A stretch of DNA of 64,000 bases from Larimichthys crocea (taxonomy: Eukaryota > Chordata > Actinopteri > Sciaenidae). Both the position numbers and the translations under genes were made by a program. This document shows, piece after piece, positions 38,640 to 52,200 of this stretch. Each line of letters starts with the position of its first letter. Positions within the stretch are counted from its first letter, which is position 1. The notes under the pieces were generated by a model, which did no database searches, was not told the origin of the DNA, and was given only the letters and a program-made list of their open reading frames with translations. Location: contig NC_040022.1 of the NCBI RefSeq assembly GCF_000972845.2, positions 1,775,011 through 1,839,010 of the forward strand, in the 5' to 3' direction.

Positions 38640-39460
38640 TTCCAGCGTCTCTGCATCCTTCTCACTTTCTCTTTCAAGTCCCACCATGTTTCTCACCTCA
38701 TCGTCACCCTATTACCTCCATCTGTCACGCACACATAAGAACACATTCGCCACGCGCACACTTCTGCCACATTGCACTCTCTCTCTTCAATGTCTCTTTA
38801 TTTTTAAAGATATAAGTGATGACTCTTTAGTTTACTTTACTTTCTCGTGCTCCGATTGTCTTTCCCTGCTCACGTTTTTCACCCTCGCCTTTCTCCTCTC
38901 CACCTCTAATCCTCCTTCGTCTCTCCTGTGCGATGGTCAGCGTTTGAGATGCCACAGCCAATGACAGGCCGTGATTGAAAATCCTGTTTCCCTTCCTCCT
39001 CTGTTTCCTCCTCTATCCCTTTCTCTCCATTCGTCTCTCCTCCCTTCTTTTCCACTCTCTCCTTGCTCCCAAAGGCATCAGCTCCTGCACGGTGGCTAAC
39101 ACTGGCCTCTCTTTGATCCCCCATAATGCATTGTGATGGCTGTGTCAGCGTTCAGCCTGATCTCAGAGAAACTATCTCTAAGCAACAAGCTAAGATCAAT
39201 AGCGCAGTGTCACCGGGGAACTGTTTTCCCCTGTTGGTCTTTCTCCTCTCTCTCTGTCTGTCTGATTATCTCATTCTTTCACGATTCCTCACCATCCCTT
39301 TTCTTTTTTCTCAACCTCTGCGTTATCTCGCTGTCACTTTTTGCAACCTTGTCCACCCCGCGCTGTGCCTTCTCTCGCTATCTTGTCATCTGTCTTTTTG
39401 TGATTTATTTATCGTCTTTTTCTTTCCTGCTTCCCACCCCTTCCTGCCATGCACGTACAA
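38640..39460. repeat. Pyrimidine-rich block
   Basis: Two CT-rich stretches (38640-39070 and 39230-39460) around a less biased centre. The overlapping plus- and minus-strand ORFs lack recognisable protein features. Confidence 0.7.
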
Positions 39461-39937
39461 GAGGGAGCGCCTCAATGAACATTAAAAATGGTTGTGTTAT
39501 AAAAAGTTAACAAATTCGCTCTCAGGGTTCCCGCAGCAACAACTGTTTTCTTTTGTGTGACGGTAGTAGGTCAGTGCAGCAATTACTGAATTTAATTTGT
39601 TTCTCGGCGCCTTTCTTTCCCCCTAAACGTCACCATCTTTGTTTAATACAAAAATAAACAGCATCTCACCACAAAGGTGCATCAGAATATGAACACTGCA
39701 CATGGTAATTTCTTGGCAATGGAGCACTTCCAAAAATTGATTTTGTGACCACAATAAAAAGGGTCAGACTGACAAGAACCATTTTCTGCAACCAGCCAAT
39801 TGACACTGGGCTTCCCATTTCCAAGCAAACACAGAGAAAGTGCAACTAAAGAATTGCCCATTGTAGTGGCAGCAGCAATGTGTAATCAACTATTGTATTG
39901 CCTCTTCTCTTCAAAACAAGACTAAGAGTCTGGAGCA

Positions 39938-40085
39938 AGTGGCAACCTCTGTGGTTGTGAAGTAAAGCCAATGCTGAAGTGCTCAAAATTAGTCAATCTT
40001 CATAAGCCTCCATGTTAAAATGACTCTGAGCTGCACAACGGCTGTGGGTGACGTCATGGATACAACACTGATGTCTATATTGCCT
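39938..40085 (+). mobile_element. Dispersed repeat family A, short internally deleted copy
   Basis: Begins GGCAACCTCTGTGGTTGTGA as in the 62.7 kb copy and passes through CTTCATAAGCCTCCATG. It then jumps to CACAACGGCTGTGGGTGACG, so the middle of the element is missing. It ends against a second repeat starting near 40085. Confidence 0.6.
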
Positions 40086-40400
40086 ATGTTAACATGCTAA
40101 CATTTACTAATGTACACTACACACAAAGTACAGCAGTGGCTGTGGGGAATGTTATGAGATTAACTCATAACTCTGAACATGTGAATCAAATTTCATGCCA
40201 AACCATAATGGATGTTAAAATATTTTACCTGGATAAGTGAAAAATCTGAGCTGGTGATGGTGTTAGAGGAGATGTCAGTGGTTACCAAAGTCACCTGGCT
40301 TTATCAACTTGGGGCAATAACATACAACATTTTATGGTAATCAATTCAGTGGTTGTTGAGATTTTCCGGGCCAAGCCAAAGAGGCGCCCGAACCTCTTGG
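40085..40400 (-). repeat. Dispersed repeat family C copy
   Basis: Contains CAAATTTCATGCCAAACC and TTCAGTGGTTGTTGAGATTT, the recurring TTTCATGGCAATCCA and GTTGTTGAGA phrases of a frequent fish repeat. Its left end touches the family A copy. Diverged, non-coding. Confidence 0.5.
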
Positions 40401-41459
40401 GAGTTAAAGATAGATATTGCCATCCATTACAGCATGCTGGTAGCATACAAATAAAAACTGAAACAACAAGCACTGGTATCCGGTTTGGATAAAACTATTT
40501 AAACAGTTAAAGTATTGTAACACTGACTACGAAGAGATTTAGTCATATTTAAATCTTGTAACTGAATCTTAGTCAGTCAGTCATATAGCTAAAGTTGGCC
40601 TACAGTACATCCAGATACTGTGCATGAAGGATGCACACACAGCACATATGCACACTATGAAAGACAATGTGACAATGTCCATTTAATCTGTCCAACATAC
40701 ACTTTCACAAATCACCTTGACAAGGACAGAAAACATTAAAAATGAATTTTTATTGGCCTTTCAATACGTGATGTGATTAATGCCCATCTATTCTAAGAGT
40801 TTTATGAAACATTACCACAGGTAGAAGCATTACTCTGCTCAGCATTCCTGTCCCTGGAGGTAACAAGAAACCAGATGATTGATGACAGTGTGCGGGATAA
40901 GAGTGACAGTCAGACAGTTTTACAGAAAAAAAAAACATTACGCTGTGTTTCTGAGCAGATGGTGGAGCAGCAATAGGCGAGAAGATAAAGCAATGACATC
41001 ACCTCTACCACGTTGGCTTGTATTAAAGGACCTGCCACTTCCCCATCGAGTCATCTGGTTCAAGAGTAATTATAAAGAATGACAATCAGTCACAACATGG
41101 ACTAAATGGACTGGCAATGATACAATACATATGCCCACAGTTTCCAGGTGTGAACACAAGGACACTGTTAAACTGATAACTATCCAGATAGCATCCAGAT
41201 GCAGATCACAGTTTAATGCGAGGTATAAATGATGTGTTGATTCGTCCTTGTGTCATAGATTGTAATTGGCAGCAGAAATTGCGGCAGTGTGTTTCGACAT
41301 ATGGCGAGGGTGTTGGGATGAGGATGAGCGGTGTGAAAAAGTGGCAGTCTGTGAGTAAAAAGGGGGAGTTTGAACAAAATCCAATGTGGGATTACGTTAA
41401 TGTGAGAGGATTAATGATTCAATTAAAAGAGATATTTGTTTTTAATGATAAGAATATGG

Positions 41460-41463
<4 letters not shown>

Positions 41464-41522
<59 letters not shown>
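41464..41522. repeat. (TG)29 microsatellite
   Basis: Uninterrupted TG repeat of about 59 bases, CA on the SHISA transcript strand. Confidence 0.97.
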
Positions 41523-41525
<3 letters not shown>

Positions 41526-42471
41526 CACTTCTCTCATACTGCTGCTGTTAGATAAATGATGTCTGTCACTTGCACAGCAGCATACTGGCAGTGGTATATG
41601 GCTTCACTTTGTTATATGACAATTTCACCTTGTCATACACATAAACGCACACACACACTGTGAAGGTCTGTTTCTGTAAGTTCCCGTGATTGATGTAACT
41701 ATTGTAGTATCTATGACACTAATGAACCCAACTGGTCAATACTGCTTTATAAAGGTAGAGAGCAGTAAGTACAGACACAGTGAAGATGAGGAAAAAGGCT
41801 TTGGAGCTCGGAGGCTTTTAACCAAACTGATATTGTAAAACTTTAATTTCATGACTTTTTTATGCTGGTCATTAATAATTGTCCTTGAATACCTTGAATA
41901 AGATCTAGAAACACTGCAGCCTGTGAAGGGAAAATGCAGTATCTACAAATAAAACGTGTTAAGCTTCTTAGATAAACTAATCTTTAAGATATAATATAAT
42001 ATTTGTTATGTTACGGTAAGATGTCAAGTCAGATTCTGGTTTCACTTCAATCACTCATTTTAATCAAATATGCAATAACAGCATTGTTTTGTACAGCAGA
42101 ATAAATCAGCCTTAATGTTACTGTCAGAATCTGTTTTCAGGTAGTTACACAGATAACAATATTCATTCTCAACATGGCAAATATGACTCTCCTGCTCATG
42201 CATTAGGTTCCCATCTCACTGTTATCTCCCTACAGGTAAACGCTGAATCACAGGAACCACTGAAACTACAAACCAAACATTTCCCTGTGAGGTTTCAGTG
42301 GACATATCCGATCGGACGTAGGCTCGCAGGTTGGAGATATGAAAATGAACCACACAATTAGTCACTCATTCTGCCTTGCAGTCTTGTCTCGTTGGCTTCC
42401 TTTCTTGTCTGTCCAAATGTCTGCCTCTCCTGTCGTCCTGCACAGGTCTTTGTCATGTGTATTTCGAGCCA

Positions 42472-42472
<1 letters not shown>

Positions 42473-42517
<45 letters not shown>
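42473..42517. repeat. (TG)22 microsatellite
   Basis: Uninterrupted TG repeat of 45 bases; broken TG tracts follow at 42677-42711 and 42827-42875. Confidence 0.97.
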
Positions 42518-42519
<2 letters not shown>

Positions 42520-43129
42520 TAAAAGCAGGCTGCTGGTCGGTGCTCTCTAAAGCCTGTGGCCGTCACACAGCACATCGACTGTCATAACAGACCTGACTCC
42601 CCCTCTGAGAATCACGCATGGTTGAGTGTGATTAGGTTAAACACGCTCCCTGAAATGATGTGATATGATGTGGCATTGTGTGTGTGTGCGTGTGTGTGTA
42701 TGTGTGTGTGTCTGCCATTTACGTGTGTTGTCATTTTTATGTGCGGTGCTCACATGTGCATGCAGGGGGTTTGTGTGTTTTTATATTCTGAAAGTGTGTG
42801 TTGCCTGTTGTGGTTACTTGTTCCTCTGTGTGTGTGTCTTTGTCTGTGTGTGTCTGTGTGTGTGTGTGTGTGTGCCAAAGACTCCTGTGCTGCTTTCCAA
42901 GAGCTCTGGCTTTCTGATGTGAGACTGATTTCAATCAGATAAGTTACAGCATCGTACGGCTTGGCTTAGCGACACTGACACAAACACACGTACACAAACA
43001 CACACCTACACGTACACACACACACACTCCCAGCTAAGCCACTGTTTCTTCAGCGATAACTACATCAATTTAAGCTCACAGCAGGAGAAACCTTCACGGA
43101 CAGAAGGAGACATCGTTATTAAAGGCACA

Positions 43130-43155
43130 TCCTCCTCCTCCTCCTCCTCCTCCTC
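43130..43155. repeat. (TCC)n trinucleotide repeat
   Basis: Pure TCC run of about 26 bases. Confidence 0.95.
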
Positions 43156-44672
43156 TGTTACTTATTATCGGTTTCACTTGTAAAGGTGTTCTTATTAATC
43201 AGTCATGTCCCGTAAAAACCTTTAATCTTCAGTTTATTGTCCAGCCGCTGACAAAAGTCGCTTCATGGCTGCGGGATTGAGCCAAATGACATACGGTTTC
43301 CTGCAGACGCTTTCCTTTCATCTGATATCATCTCTAAGCTTGTAATTGTAGGATTGAGCTCGTACAAGATTACTGGTTTGATTATGGAAAATGAACATGG
43401 CAGAACACATGTACAGATCCTCAGAGGGTGTCGAGTTAGGAAAATTAACCAGCTGGATGGCACACGGGTAGATCATAGTAAAGAAACCTGCATCACCGTC
43501 CTATGATTATCACAATAAAGCATGCTTTATTAATTCTTGCCCTCAAGCCTGACCAGCAAAGGATAAACACCCTGAGTTCAGTAGCATGTAAGATTACTCT
43601 CACATATTTAGTTCACCCAAAAATGCATGAGTAGTATTTACGAATTGTTGCTTAACTTCTGCTGTGTGACTTTAAGGAGTAAGGATCATTATGAAATCAA
43701 CGTTAGCCACAGAAGAGATGCAGATTTTCTTACAGGTACTGACCCACACACGGGTGAGACAACTACATCCTAGGAAAGAAAATTAAATTTTCAGGACAAT
43801 AACCATTTTAGATTGGGAAAATGACATTCTTCTAATCCAGAATAGTCTGTTTTTATCCTGTAAATGTTCTTTCTTAGTGGCCCTCCATGCTCTCTTTCAA
43901 ACACTCCCCCCTTTCCATCATCCCCCTCCCTGGTAGTCAGCACAAGTGCTACCGTTGGCCTGATGTATTAACCAGGAAACCGTTGAGTCCTCTATGAAAG
44001 GGGTTATGCCTCATTATGACAGAATAACAGAGCCAAAATGGAGCCCGATCCCTCCCAGTCGCTCCATAACAGTAATACTATCAGTGAGCCCCCAGCAGTC
44101 GAGGCTAATCCCGGCTATTTAATGTATAGCCATGCACTGCACCTCACTCAGGGGCTCAGCAGCAGCTCATATCAGCATCCAACAGACACATGCAGGATTG
44201 CTCACATACACACATTTACACGCTCTTCACATCCATGGAAATCCTCATTCTCCCTTTGAACTGCCTCTCTGCTCATTGCTCCTTACATATGAAAATGCCA
44301 CCCTCTGCACATACAGGAGTGCTAAGAGCTTTGGCATGCACGCAAAGTAAAAAAAACCTTTTGCCTTTTCTCATCACCTCTTTAATCTCATATTAAAAAA
44401 AAAAAAAAACATCCAAACAATCATAATAAAAAAGATTTTAAAATAACAGTGCTTTTCTGCAAAACTTTAATTACAATTTTCAGTAATTTTTATAGTTTTT
44501 GACATTTATTTGAATTGTGATAATTTTACAGTTTACAATCATTCGACCGTTTTTCGATTTATTCATTTATTTTTACAGTGAAGTCAATTCATTGTATAAC
44601 ATACAAAGAGGAATTACAGACTGGTGACTCACTGGAAAAAAAACAAAAAAAAAAACTAAATGTGATCACATG

Positions 44673-44676
<4 letters not shown>

Positions 44677-44750
<74 letters not shown>
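44677..44750. repeat. (CA)37 microsatellite, longest in the window
   Basis: Uninterrupted CA repeat of 74 bases, with a second (CA)n at 44909-44931. Confidence 0.98.
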
Positions 44751-44754
<4 letters not shown>

Positions 44755-45789
44755 CACACACAAGCAACTATTTATTTTTAAGGTCAAATGGGTAAAAATG
44801 TGTCAATCCATAATGGTTGACCCTCAGGATTAGCTGGAGGCAGATGAGGTGACAGACACAACAAAGCCTCCCTCAGCCTCTCTTGACATCTCCAATACAC
44901 ACATATAAACACACACACACACACACACACAGCGTAAGTCACAACCCCCGCGCATTAAGACTGTTCCCAATGACAAGGTCTTGCCAGTGTGTGCCGTCAT
45001 TTGTCTCTATTGAGCTGTAATTCATGAATCGTCTGTCCACACTATCCTCAATAGCTGTCATTTCTCCTTTTTGTGTGTGTGTGGCTGTCATGATGGCTTG
45101 GCGCGTGGGGCTTCAGAGCGAGGTCTAGTGTCCTTCAAATGACTTAGAGAAAATACCCCCCCCGACACCACACCACTGGATCAATGCATGCACACACACA
45201 AGCATGCAAACACACTCACATAAAAGCCTCTTCACTCTTCATGCATGCGTGTAAACAACAGCACGGCTAAGCCTGAAGGTACTCCACTGTACCTTATGCA
45301 TGCTGTATACATTATGAACACATGTCCTCTATAGCAGCTGCAAGGATCTAAGCGTATTAACTTCACCCTAACAAGAGCACAGAGATCCACGTGAGATGAT
45401 CCCGGAGAAAAAAGAACTAAATCCACTAAAGCAATGCAGACTTTTGTATATTTGTGAATTTAACTTCAAATTTTTCTGTGTACTCCAAGTGTTAGATGAA
45501 TCAAATAAATTTAAAAAAGCACAGGGTTGCTTTGCAGGACACAGCAGGATACTGAACAAGCCGGATTAAGGCCATAGCCAGGAATTTAGAAATACTGAGG
45601 TTGTGAGTACAAACACCCTCCAAGCCCATCACAGCCTTCTCCACACTGCCAGGAATATAAATAGATACTGAATGCTTTTCTTCTTTTTGATGAAAAAGTA
45701 AGAAGAGTACTGGAATAAGCCTTTAAAATGTCCACCATGTGTATGTTTTTAGCCTGGCTGGAGGTGTGGATCTGCGCTAATGGTAATGT

Positions 45790-45950
45790 TGCTCTATTGG
45801 CCGGTCAGCCACTGAAATATCTCAACAACTACTTGATGGATTGCCATGAAATTCATGGTCATCAGATGATGAATCATGATGACGATGGTGATCATCAGGT
45901 TTGCAGAGACCTATCCTAACAACTGCTGGATCAATACAGTAGCTATGTAG
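45790..45950 (+). repeat. Dispersed repeat family C copy
   Basis: GCCACTGAAATATCTCAACAAC, TACTTGATGGATTGCCATGA and AAATTCATGGTCATCAGATG match the familiar fish repeat in which these phrases occur in this order. The 63-aa ORF here is a translation of it. Confidence 0.6.
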
Positions 45951-47179
45951 TTAAATAGTTTTCCTGCACAGGGTGTTTTATTTTGAAAATTGAGGGTTCT
46001 CTGTGTCTGACTTCGAACCAGCTCAATCTGCTGCTTCTGGGAGGCTTCTGAAACGCATCACTGCTCTTCTGGTGCTATAACAAAGAATTGTCTAGCATGG
46101 GGGTGCCATGTCACAGCGTCGCTCGGTATAATTTAGGCGTAAGCGAACATTATATACACTGAATGACTTGCTAACATGCTGACTTTTGTTGACAATCATC
46201 AACTTTCCAAACTGAGAAAAATACAAAATGGTTTAAAGGTGAAAAGGTGCAGCAGATGGTAGGTAAAAAGAAGCAATAGCATAAAAATCAAAAACACAAA
46301 CTCCAGAAAGAACATAAGTGGGTATGACCGAAAAACTGTTTTAGAAGATGGTGATGTTTCAACACACTGTAAATGATTCAGTTTGTTCTGCTTCCTGTCA
46401 GTATTTCAATGTGCTGACATGGAAGTTTGCATTCATGAGTATACTGATGAACAGCAGATATTCCCTATCCAATCACCGACCCTCAGCCTTTGGTTTCTGC
46501 CTGTCTGACTGTGTCTCTTGTTTGTGGGTCTTGGCCATTGTTTTGGCAGATCACTAAAGCTGTAATCTGCGGCTGCTGCGCCGACTTATTAATAAGCCTA
46601 TTGTGAATATTTCTCCTCTGTGAGTTGGTTGACTTTCAGCAGTGGAGACAGATCTTCACAGAAGCAGCATGAATAGAGCAGCACCATTCTTGTCAAAGCT
46701 CTTACATCTTCATTTTATATTCTGAATTTGTGCTTTATTCTTTTTTAACTGGTTTGGTTTCTTGTACAATATGATGTTATATTTTTATTTTACATACAGA
46801 ATCCAATTTAAATAGTTTAGTTTTCTTTACTCGTGAGGTGAAATATCAGCTAACTAACTCATTATCTTTACTTTTTGTGCTTTTATCTTAGTTTCCCTCT
46901 GGTTTGCATTTTCATCACATTGCCTCCAGGTTTTGTCCCTGTAACCCCAAAAGTTTGCTTTTAACTCAATTCAACTCTTGAACTCCTAAAAACACCGAAA
47001 GGAACATTGAGTCTATTTGTTGTAGCTCTGTGATCATTTCTGGGTGACTTTGGAGTTCAGTCAGAAAATAAGGGATCAGACAGCTGAGTCTGTAGATACT
47101 CCGGCTATGATTTAGTGAGTGAAAGAAAGAGAGGACAAGCGATAGAAGAGGAGGGGACAGAGAGACAACAGAACAAGTG

Positions 47180-47184
<5 letters not shown>

Positions 47185-47212
<28 letters not shown>
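47185..47212. repeat. (GA)n microsatellite
   Basis: GA run of 28 bases inside a purine-rich stretch (47110-47330). Confidence 0.95.
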
Positions 47213-47219
<7 letters not shown>

Positions 47220-48974
47220 CCTCGAGGGCAGAGGATGAGAGAAGATCGGCGGCTAATGAGAGGGAACTGGAAAAGGGAAGACTAAGACAGAAAAAGAGAT
47301 AGTGGGAGAGTAAAGCTAGTGATGCACAAGAGGATTAACAGCCTGACTTACACCTGATTTAGCCAGCCTAAAGATCAGTATGGATATCTCAATCCGACTG
47401 TAAATCTGGCAGTGTGACGGCTTCTTGAATTTAATCCCTATGTGCCTTAATGAGAATAAATATCACTTTTGAGAGATGTGTATCACAGACTCATCCAAAT
47501 AGAAGAGACAGTCAGCAAAAACTGTTTCAGAGGAGTGAAAATCATCAAAAGAAGTAAAAGAAAATATCTGCAACTCACATTAATATATAAATCGTACTCT
47601 ATTATGGATGTTTTCGGTGTTCAGTGGTTTTGCTGTCAGTGTAGTTAGGGTGAAGGGTGAGCTACAGATAGTTTGGCCTGAGGGGGAAGAAAGAGAGAGA
47701 CAGACAGATAGACAGAAGTTCAGAAGTTGATGTGAGAAGGAAAATGCAGAGTCACATTTCTCTTCTCCAAGTCAGACGATAATAGATTATTGCTCGGCTC
47801 ATATGAAGGTCGAGAGAAACAAAACAAAGGAAAGGAAAGCAGGAAAGGAGACACAAAGATGTAAACATACAAAATGATGCAATAAGAGGGGGAAGATGGA
47901 AGGAGGAGAGCGACCGAGATGGGGAGAAGATTAAGCAAACAGGATATTAAAAGAGAAATACGGGAATGTCTGACATGCTGGAGTCTGTCTAAAGGCTAAT
48001 ATAGCCAGAAATACACAGAAGATTTGCACGTCCTTGTGATGCAGCCCTTTTTTTTTGGTCAAAGAATCAGCCAGTGTGTCGCTTCTCAGAGTCAGATATT
48101 GAATTCTTAGTTTTAATGAAAAACATCTATTGTTGTCTATCCTTGAATCAAAACTCAAAACACTATTTATCCAAAGCTATCCTCCTGTTATCTATCCTAC
48201 ATACATGATGCAGCAAAACACTTAATTTAGCATGTCAGCATCTGTATACGCTGCAGATTTCCCTATCAGTTTGTGTGCAGCAAATACAACAACTGTTCCC
48301 CTGAACTGGCTTTAACACTCAGCTGTTGTGGTTGCTACCTGTTTGCAGCTACATAAGAGCCTACAAGCAACCGTGGCATCTGTGTTGATATATTACAGCT
48401 GCCAAGTCTGGTTAAACACATTCCTGTGATCCCATAAAAATCTGTACTGTTCTGCAATATTAAATCCGGTTGTATGAGGCCAGCACAGTTGAGGGTCGGT
48501 CAAAGGCCACATTAGCCATCTCAGGGCCAGCGGGGTCAGGATCGGTCATTTCTGGTTCACAAAGCACATCATGTCAGACGTTAATTAGAATAAAAAGTCC
48601 CATAAAGCAGCAAATAGATTGGTAGACCTGAGGTCCTGCCAGTCATTTAGAGATAATAGTAAGACCATAACTGGATTAGAAGACATGTTGGCCACCTGAT
48701 GTACAAACTGTACAGTACGTTCATGCATGAGCGCACGTTTTCATGCTTGTATGAACATACACACACATATATATTCACGTATTCTTAAATCATGTTTGCT
48801 CTGCTTCACTCCCTTCCCTCTCCCGTCTCTCTCTGGTGTGTCGTTGACGAGCTCAGTGCGGATATAATTGGCACTGGCCCCATGTGGCATCGTAGTGACG
48901 ATCCACAGAAACCAAGGACACACACAGATGTAAACAAACACTCTCTCTCTCACACAGATGCTAACACACCCCTG

Positions 48975-48997
48975 CACACACACACACACACACACAC
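48975..48997. repeat. (CA)n microsatellite
   Basis: CA run of 23 bases. Confidence 0.9.
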
Positions 48998-49719
48998 GCC
49001 GCCTATAGTACGTTTTTTCACTTAGCGCCCATCCTGCAGGCTCCCACGATACTCATTTCCTTGTTTTGATTTCAATGTCACACTGATCCTATCTCCCTCC
49101 TCCTCCACGGTCTCCCCCCCTCTATCTGCATCAAACACCCTCCTCTTCTCTTTTACCATCTCAACGTCCCTTCCTCCCACTCTCACTCCGATGTTTATAC
49201 TCCGTCTCTGCCTCTCTCGCGGGCCGACAACATGCAAATTATGCCCCACAAATGCAAATCCTTTCCTATCTCAGAAGAGACCTCCAATGGAGAAGCAGAG
49301 TCCGCCTTGCTCAGATACACCCCCATGAAGTCTTTTCCTTCAGTAACCGTCATTGGTTTAAAGGTTACCTCTGAGAACTGCTGAATAAAGCATTACATGT
49401 GTGCACGTGCATTATTGAGATAGTCCAATGCATCATAACTCAAAGTGTTTTAAATGAAGGTTTCAGTAACAACTGCTGCACAGGCTCGATTGGTTTAATC
49501 ACTGGTGCAATAATTAAACCTCATGTAGGATGTTATCAATGTAATGGTTTGTGTGTAACAATATATTTATGTCAGCATGCTAACATGCAGATGTTTAAAG
49601 CAACATTATATCAACAAATAACTGGTTTAATATTATTTTGATGTTACAGTGATGTGTAATCAGGTAAATGTAATGGTGTCCATTCCCACTCTCCGCCCCG
49701 TACAGCTAAGTCACACAAC

Positions 49720-50010
49720 ACAGACTATTTCACTGTTTCTGGTGAAACTGGATCATATTTTATGGAGAAAAGGAGAAAAGAGTTTCCTGATGGACAGTAA
49801 AGTAAACGCCTCTGAACTGTAGCCGCTGTTAGCTCAGTTTGTTAGCCAGGCTACCCAGATGTTGAGCTCAGAGGATCGGGTGAGTGTTTTATGATAATGA
49901 TGGGGAGTGGAGCCGATGTCGTGCCAGAACAGGAGCTGGGCGAATGGGCAATGTGATCGAGCTCAGCAGCCTCTATGGACATAATGACAGAGGTAAAAAC
50001 ACCAAAGGGG
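49720..50010 (+). repeat. Probable dispersed repeat
   Basis: TGTAGCCGCTGTTAGCTCAG, TTTGTTAGCCAGGCTACC and GCTGGGCGAATGGGCAATG read like a further common fish repeat. I have no second copy in this window, so this is from memory only. Confidence 0.4.
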
Positions 50011-50279
50011 ACACTGATGGAGGAAGTTAAGAAGTGAAAAGGAGAGAGTCTTGTCAACAACTTAGATTGACATTTCACCCTTTAATAATGAATTAAAGGG
50101 AAGTTGTTACAAAGACAATTAAGGGAAAAAAGCCTCAACTAACGTGCTGCCGTCTTTGTTGCTGACTGTTATTCGATTAAATAAAGAAGGAAGAATCTCC
50201 GCTCCACTCTGTGCTGCAGTCAGTGCTATGATTGTGTCTGCATGCCCGATGTAAGCTATAAGTGATCTGGGAACGCTCT

Positions 50280-51240
50280 CGCATTCCCGGCTTTCCATCT
50301 TCTTTCCCTCCTTTCCCGCTCTCCTTCCCTGCCATCTGTTCTCCGCTCACTCCTCTCCTCCTGCCACATATTTTAATTTACATCCCATCGCCTGATATCC
50401 TCTCACTCACTTTTATATAATCGCTCACTGTCTCATTTATTTGCATCTTTTTTCCTTTCCTTTCGTGCCTTTTCTTCCATTATCCTTTAGATTTTTTTCA
50501 CTTCGTCTCACCCATAATTTATTTACTTCCTTTCACACTTCCTTTACCATCCCGTCAAAACTCCACTAACCTCTCCCCTCTCTCTGTACAGTAACAAAAT
50601 GTGTGTTAAGAGTGTGTATCATGGTTTATGTTATGTGTGATTTGTTTGGATGTATGCATGCAACCTTCTGCATATTTGGCTGTGGATATACATGAATTAG
50701 CAGGTTTTTGTGCGTGTGTGTGTGCAGAGCAGAGTGGCTGTCCTCGGGGCAGCTCTCCACACCAGAACCGAGCAGAGCAGCAGCTGACCAGCTGTCCCCC
50801 TCGCAGCTAGCAGCATGTTGTCTCTTCTATCTATTCTCTCTATTTCTATTCACCCTGTAGTCTCTTTAACTCTCTCACACGTTGTCCTCGCTCTTGCCGT
50901 GCTTCTCTTTTGATCTAGTTCCCCCCTCTTTTTCTCGTTGCAGACCGGACATACTGTTACACCACCCACCCACTCATTGCCGTCGTCAGCCCCATTTCAT
51001 CTCCTTTTTTGTTACCTTCACCGTCACTCCCCCTCTTGTGCCCTCCTTCACTTCCCGTTTCTCCCATTCCACGCCTCAGTAATGTCATTGTTAAGGTTTG
51101 TCTCTTTTAACCTCATCTAAGTTTCCTCTCCTCCCTCCTGTCTCTCTCCACTGCCCCCCTTTGACTTTGTTCAATAACTTCTCGCTGTCAAACCTCTTTT
51201 CTCTCCATCTTATCAGCTGCGTTTTGTAACCACACCGTTC
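50280..51240. repeat. Pyrimidine-rich block of about 1 kb
   Basis: Plus strand strongly enriched in C and T (CTTTCCCTCC-like text), interrupted near 50590-50820 by ordinary sequence. No gene is seen; the ORFs here are Ser/Leu/Phe-rich readings of CT repeats. Confidence 0.8.
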
Positions 51241-51899
51241 CACTGATTCAGTGTAGCGTAACTGTCGCATGACCTCAATATTTTCCCTCCCTGTTTTTCC
51301 CCTTCCTCTCGTCTCTTTCTGTCAAATATGCCGGCCTTAGAGTTAACATCTCACCACCTTTTATCCCTCAGTTCATCTTTTACATTCTGTTAAATATATA
51401 TACACCTCAGAAATGGGCGCAGGAGAACAGGAGAGGAGTGAGAAGCGGATAAAGAGATCATTCGTTTGTTAGAGAGGAAACATGAGGATTTGGCTACTGT
51501 CTTCATTGGACAGAGGGCTCAGATCTTGTTCGATGTATTTTCATCCTAATCAGCTGCGTTCATGTTTCCCACTCTAACTCAGCTACAGCACGCCCATGCA
51601 CATACTACATCTTTAACATGCATGTATAGCGATGAGTAACGCCAACGGAAGTTGAAAACTCTAGAGAAATTGCATGGAAAGGCAATAAAGTGATCATAAT
51701 CTGGTGTACACATTTTGCATTCTGTGCATTTATATCTGCACTCGAGCAAAGTTGAGGTTCCGCTGTTCTATGAACCTTCAGTTCAGAATAAATCATTACT
51801 TATTATTGTACAGTTTTACCTTCCACAGTAAAGAGAAAAGAGCTTAACGTGCAACAACGAGGGCGCATTCAGACAGGATTTGCCGCAGGGTTGTCTGGC

Positions 51900-52085
51900 G
51901 GTGTGTGGGGGTGGCGTTTACTTGTGCTGAACGTAACCGCTGTGAAACAATCAAGAAATAGCTTTATTTTTTGCTCATTGACTGGCTCCCTCACTCTCAA
52001 TCACTGTCTGTGTCACTCAACCAGTACTCGCTCTCTGTCAAACCTTCAGACGTCAACCTTACTTTTGGATCGGCAAAGTCAGCAA
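51900..52085 (+). mobile_element. Dispersed repeat family G copy
   Basis: GTAACCGCTGTGAAACAATC, GACTGGCTCCCTCACTCTC, CACTCAACCAGTACTCGCTC and AACCTTCAGACGTCAACC follow the same order as the 8.5 kb copy. The 80-aa ORF over it is a repeat translation. Confidence 0.6.
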
Positions 52086-52089
52086 GATT

Positions 52090-52200
52090 GATCCAGCTGA
52101 GATCCTGAATGTCTACCAAGTTTCAATGACAATATATTAAACTGTTGCCAAGCTGTTCAGTCTGGTGGTTTGACCCACCGACAGATCAACAGTGCCAGAA
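52090..52200 (-). repeat. Dispersed repeat family C fragment
   Basis: ACCAAGTTTCAATGACAAT and a degenerate CAGTCTGGTGGTTTGACC followed by CCGACAGATCAACA match the reverse form of family C. It abuts the family G copy on its left. Confidence 0.45.
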
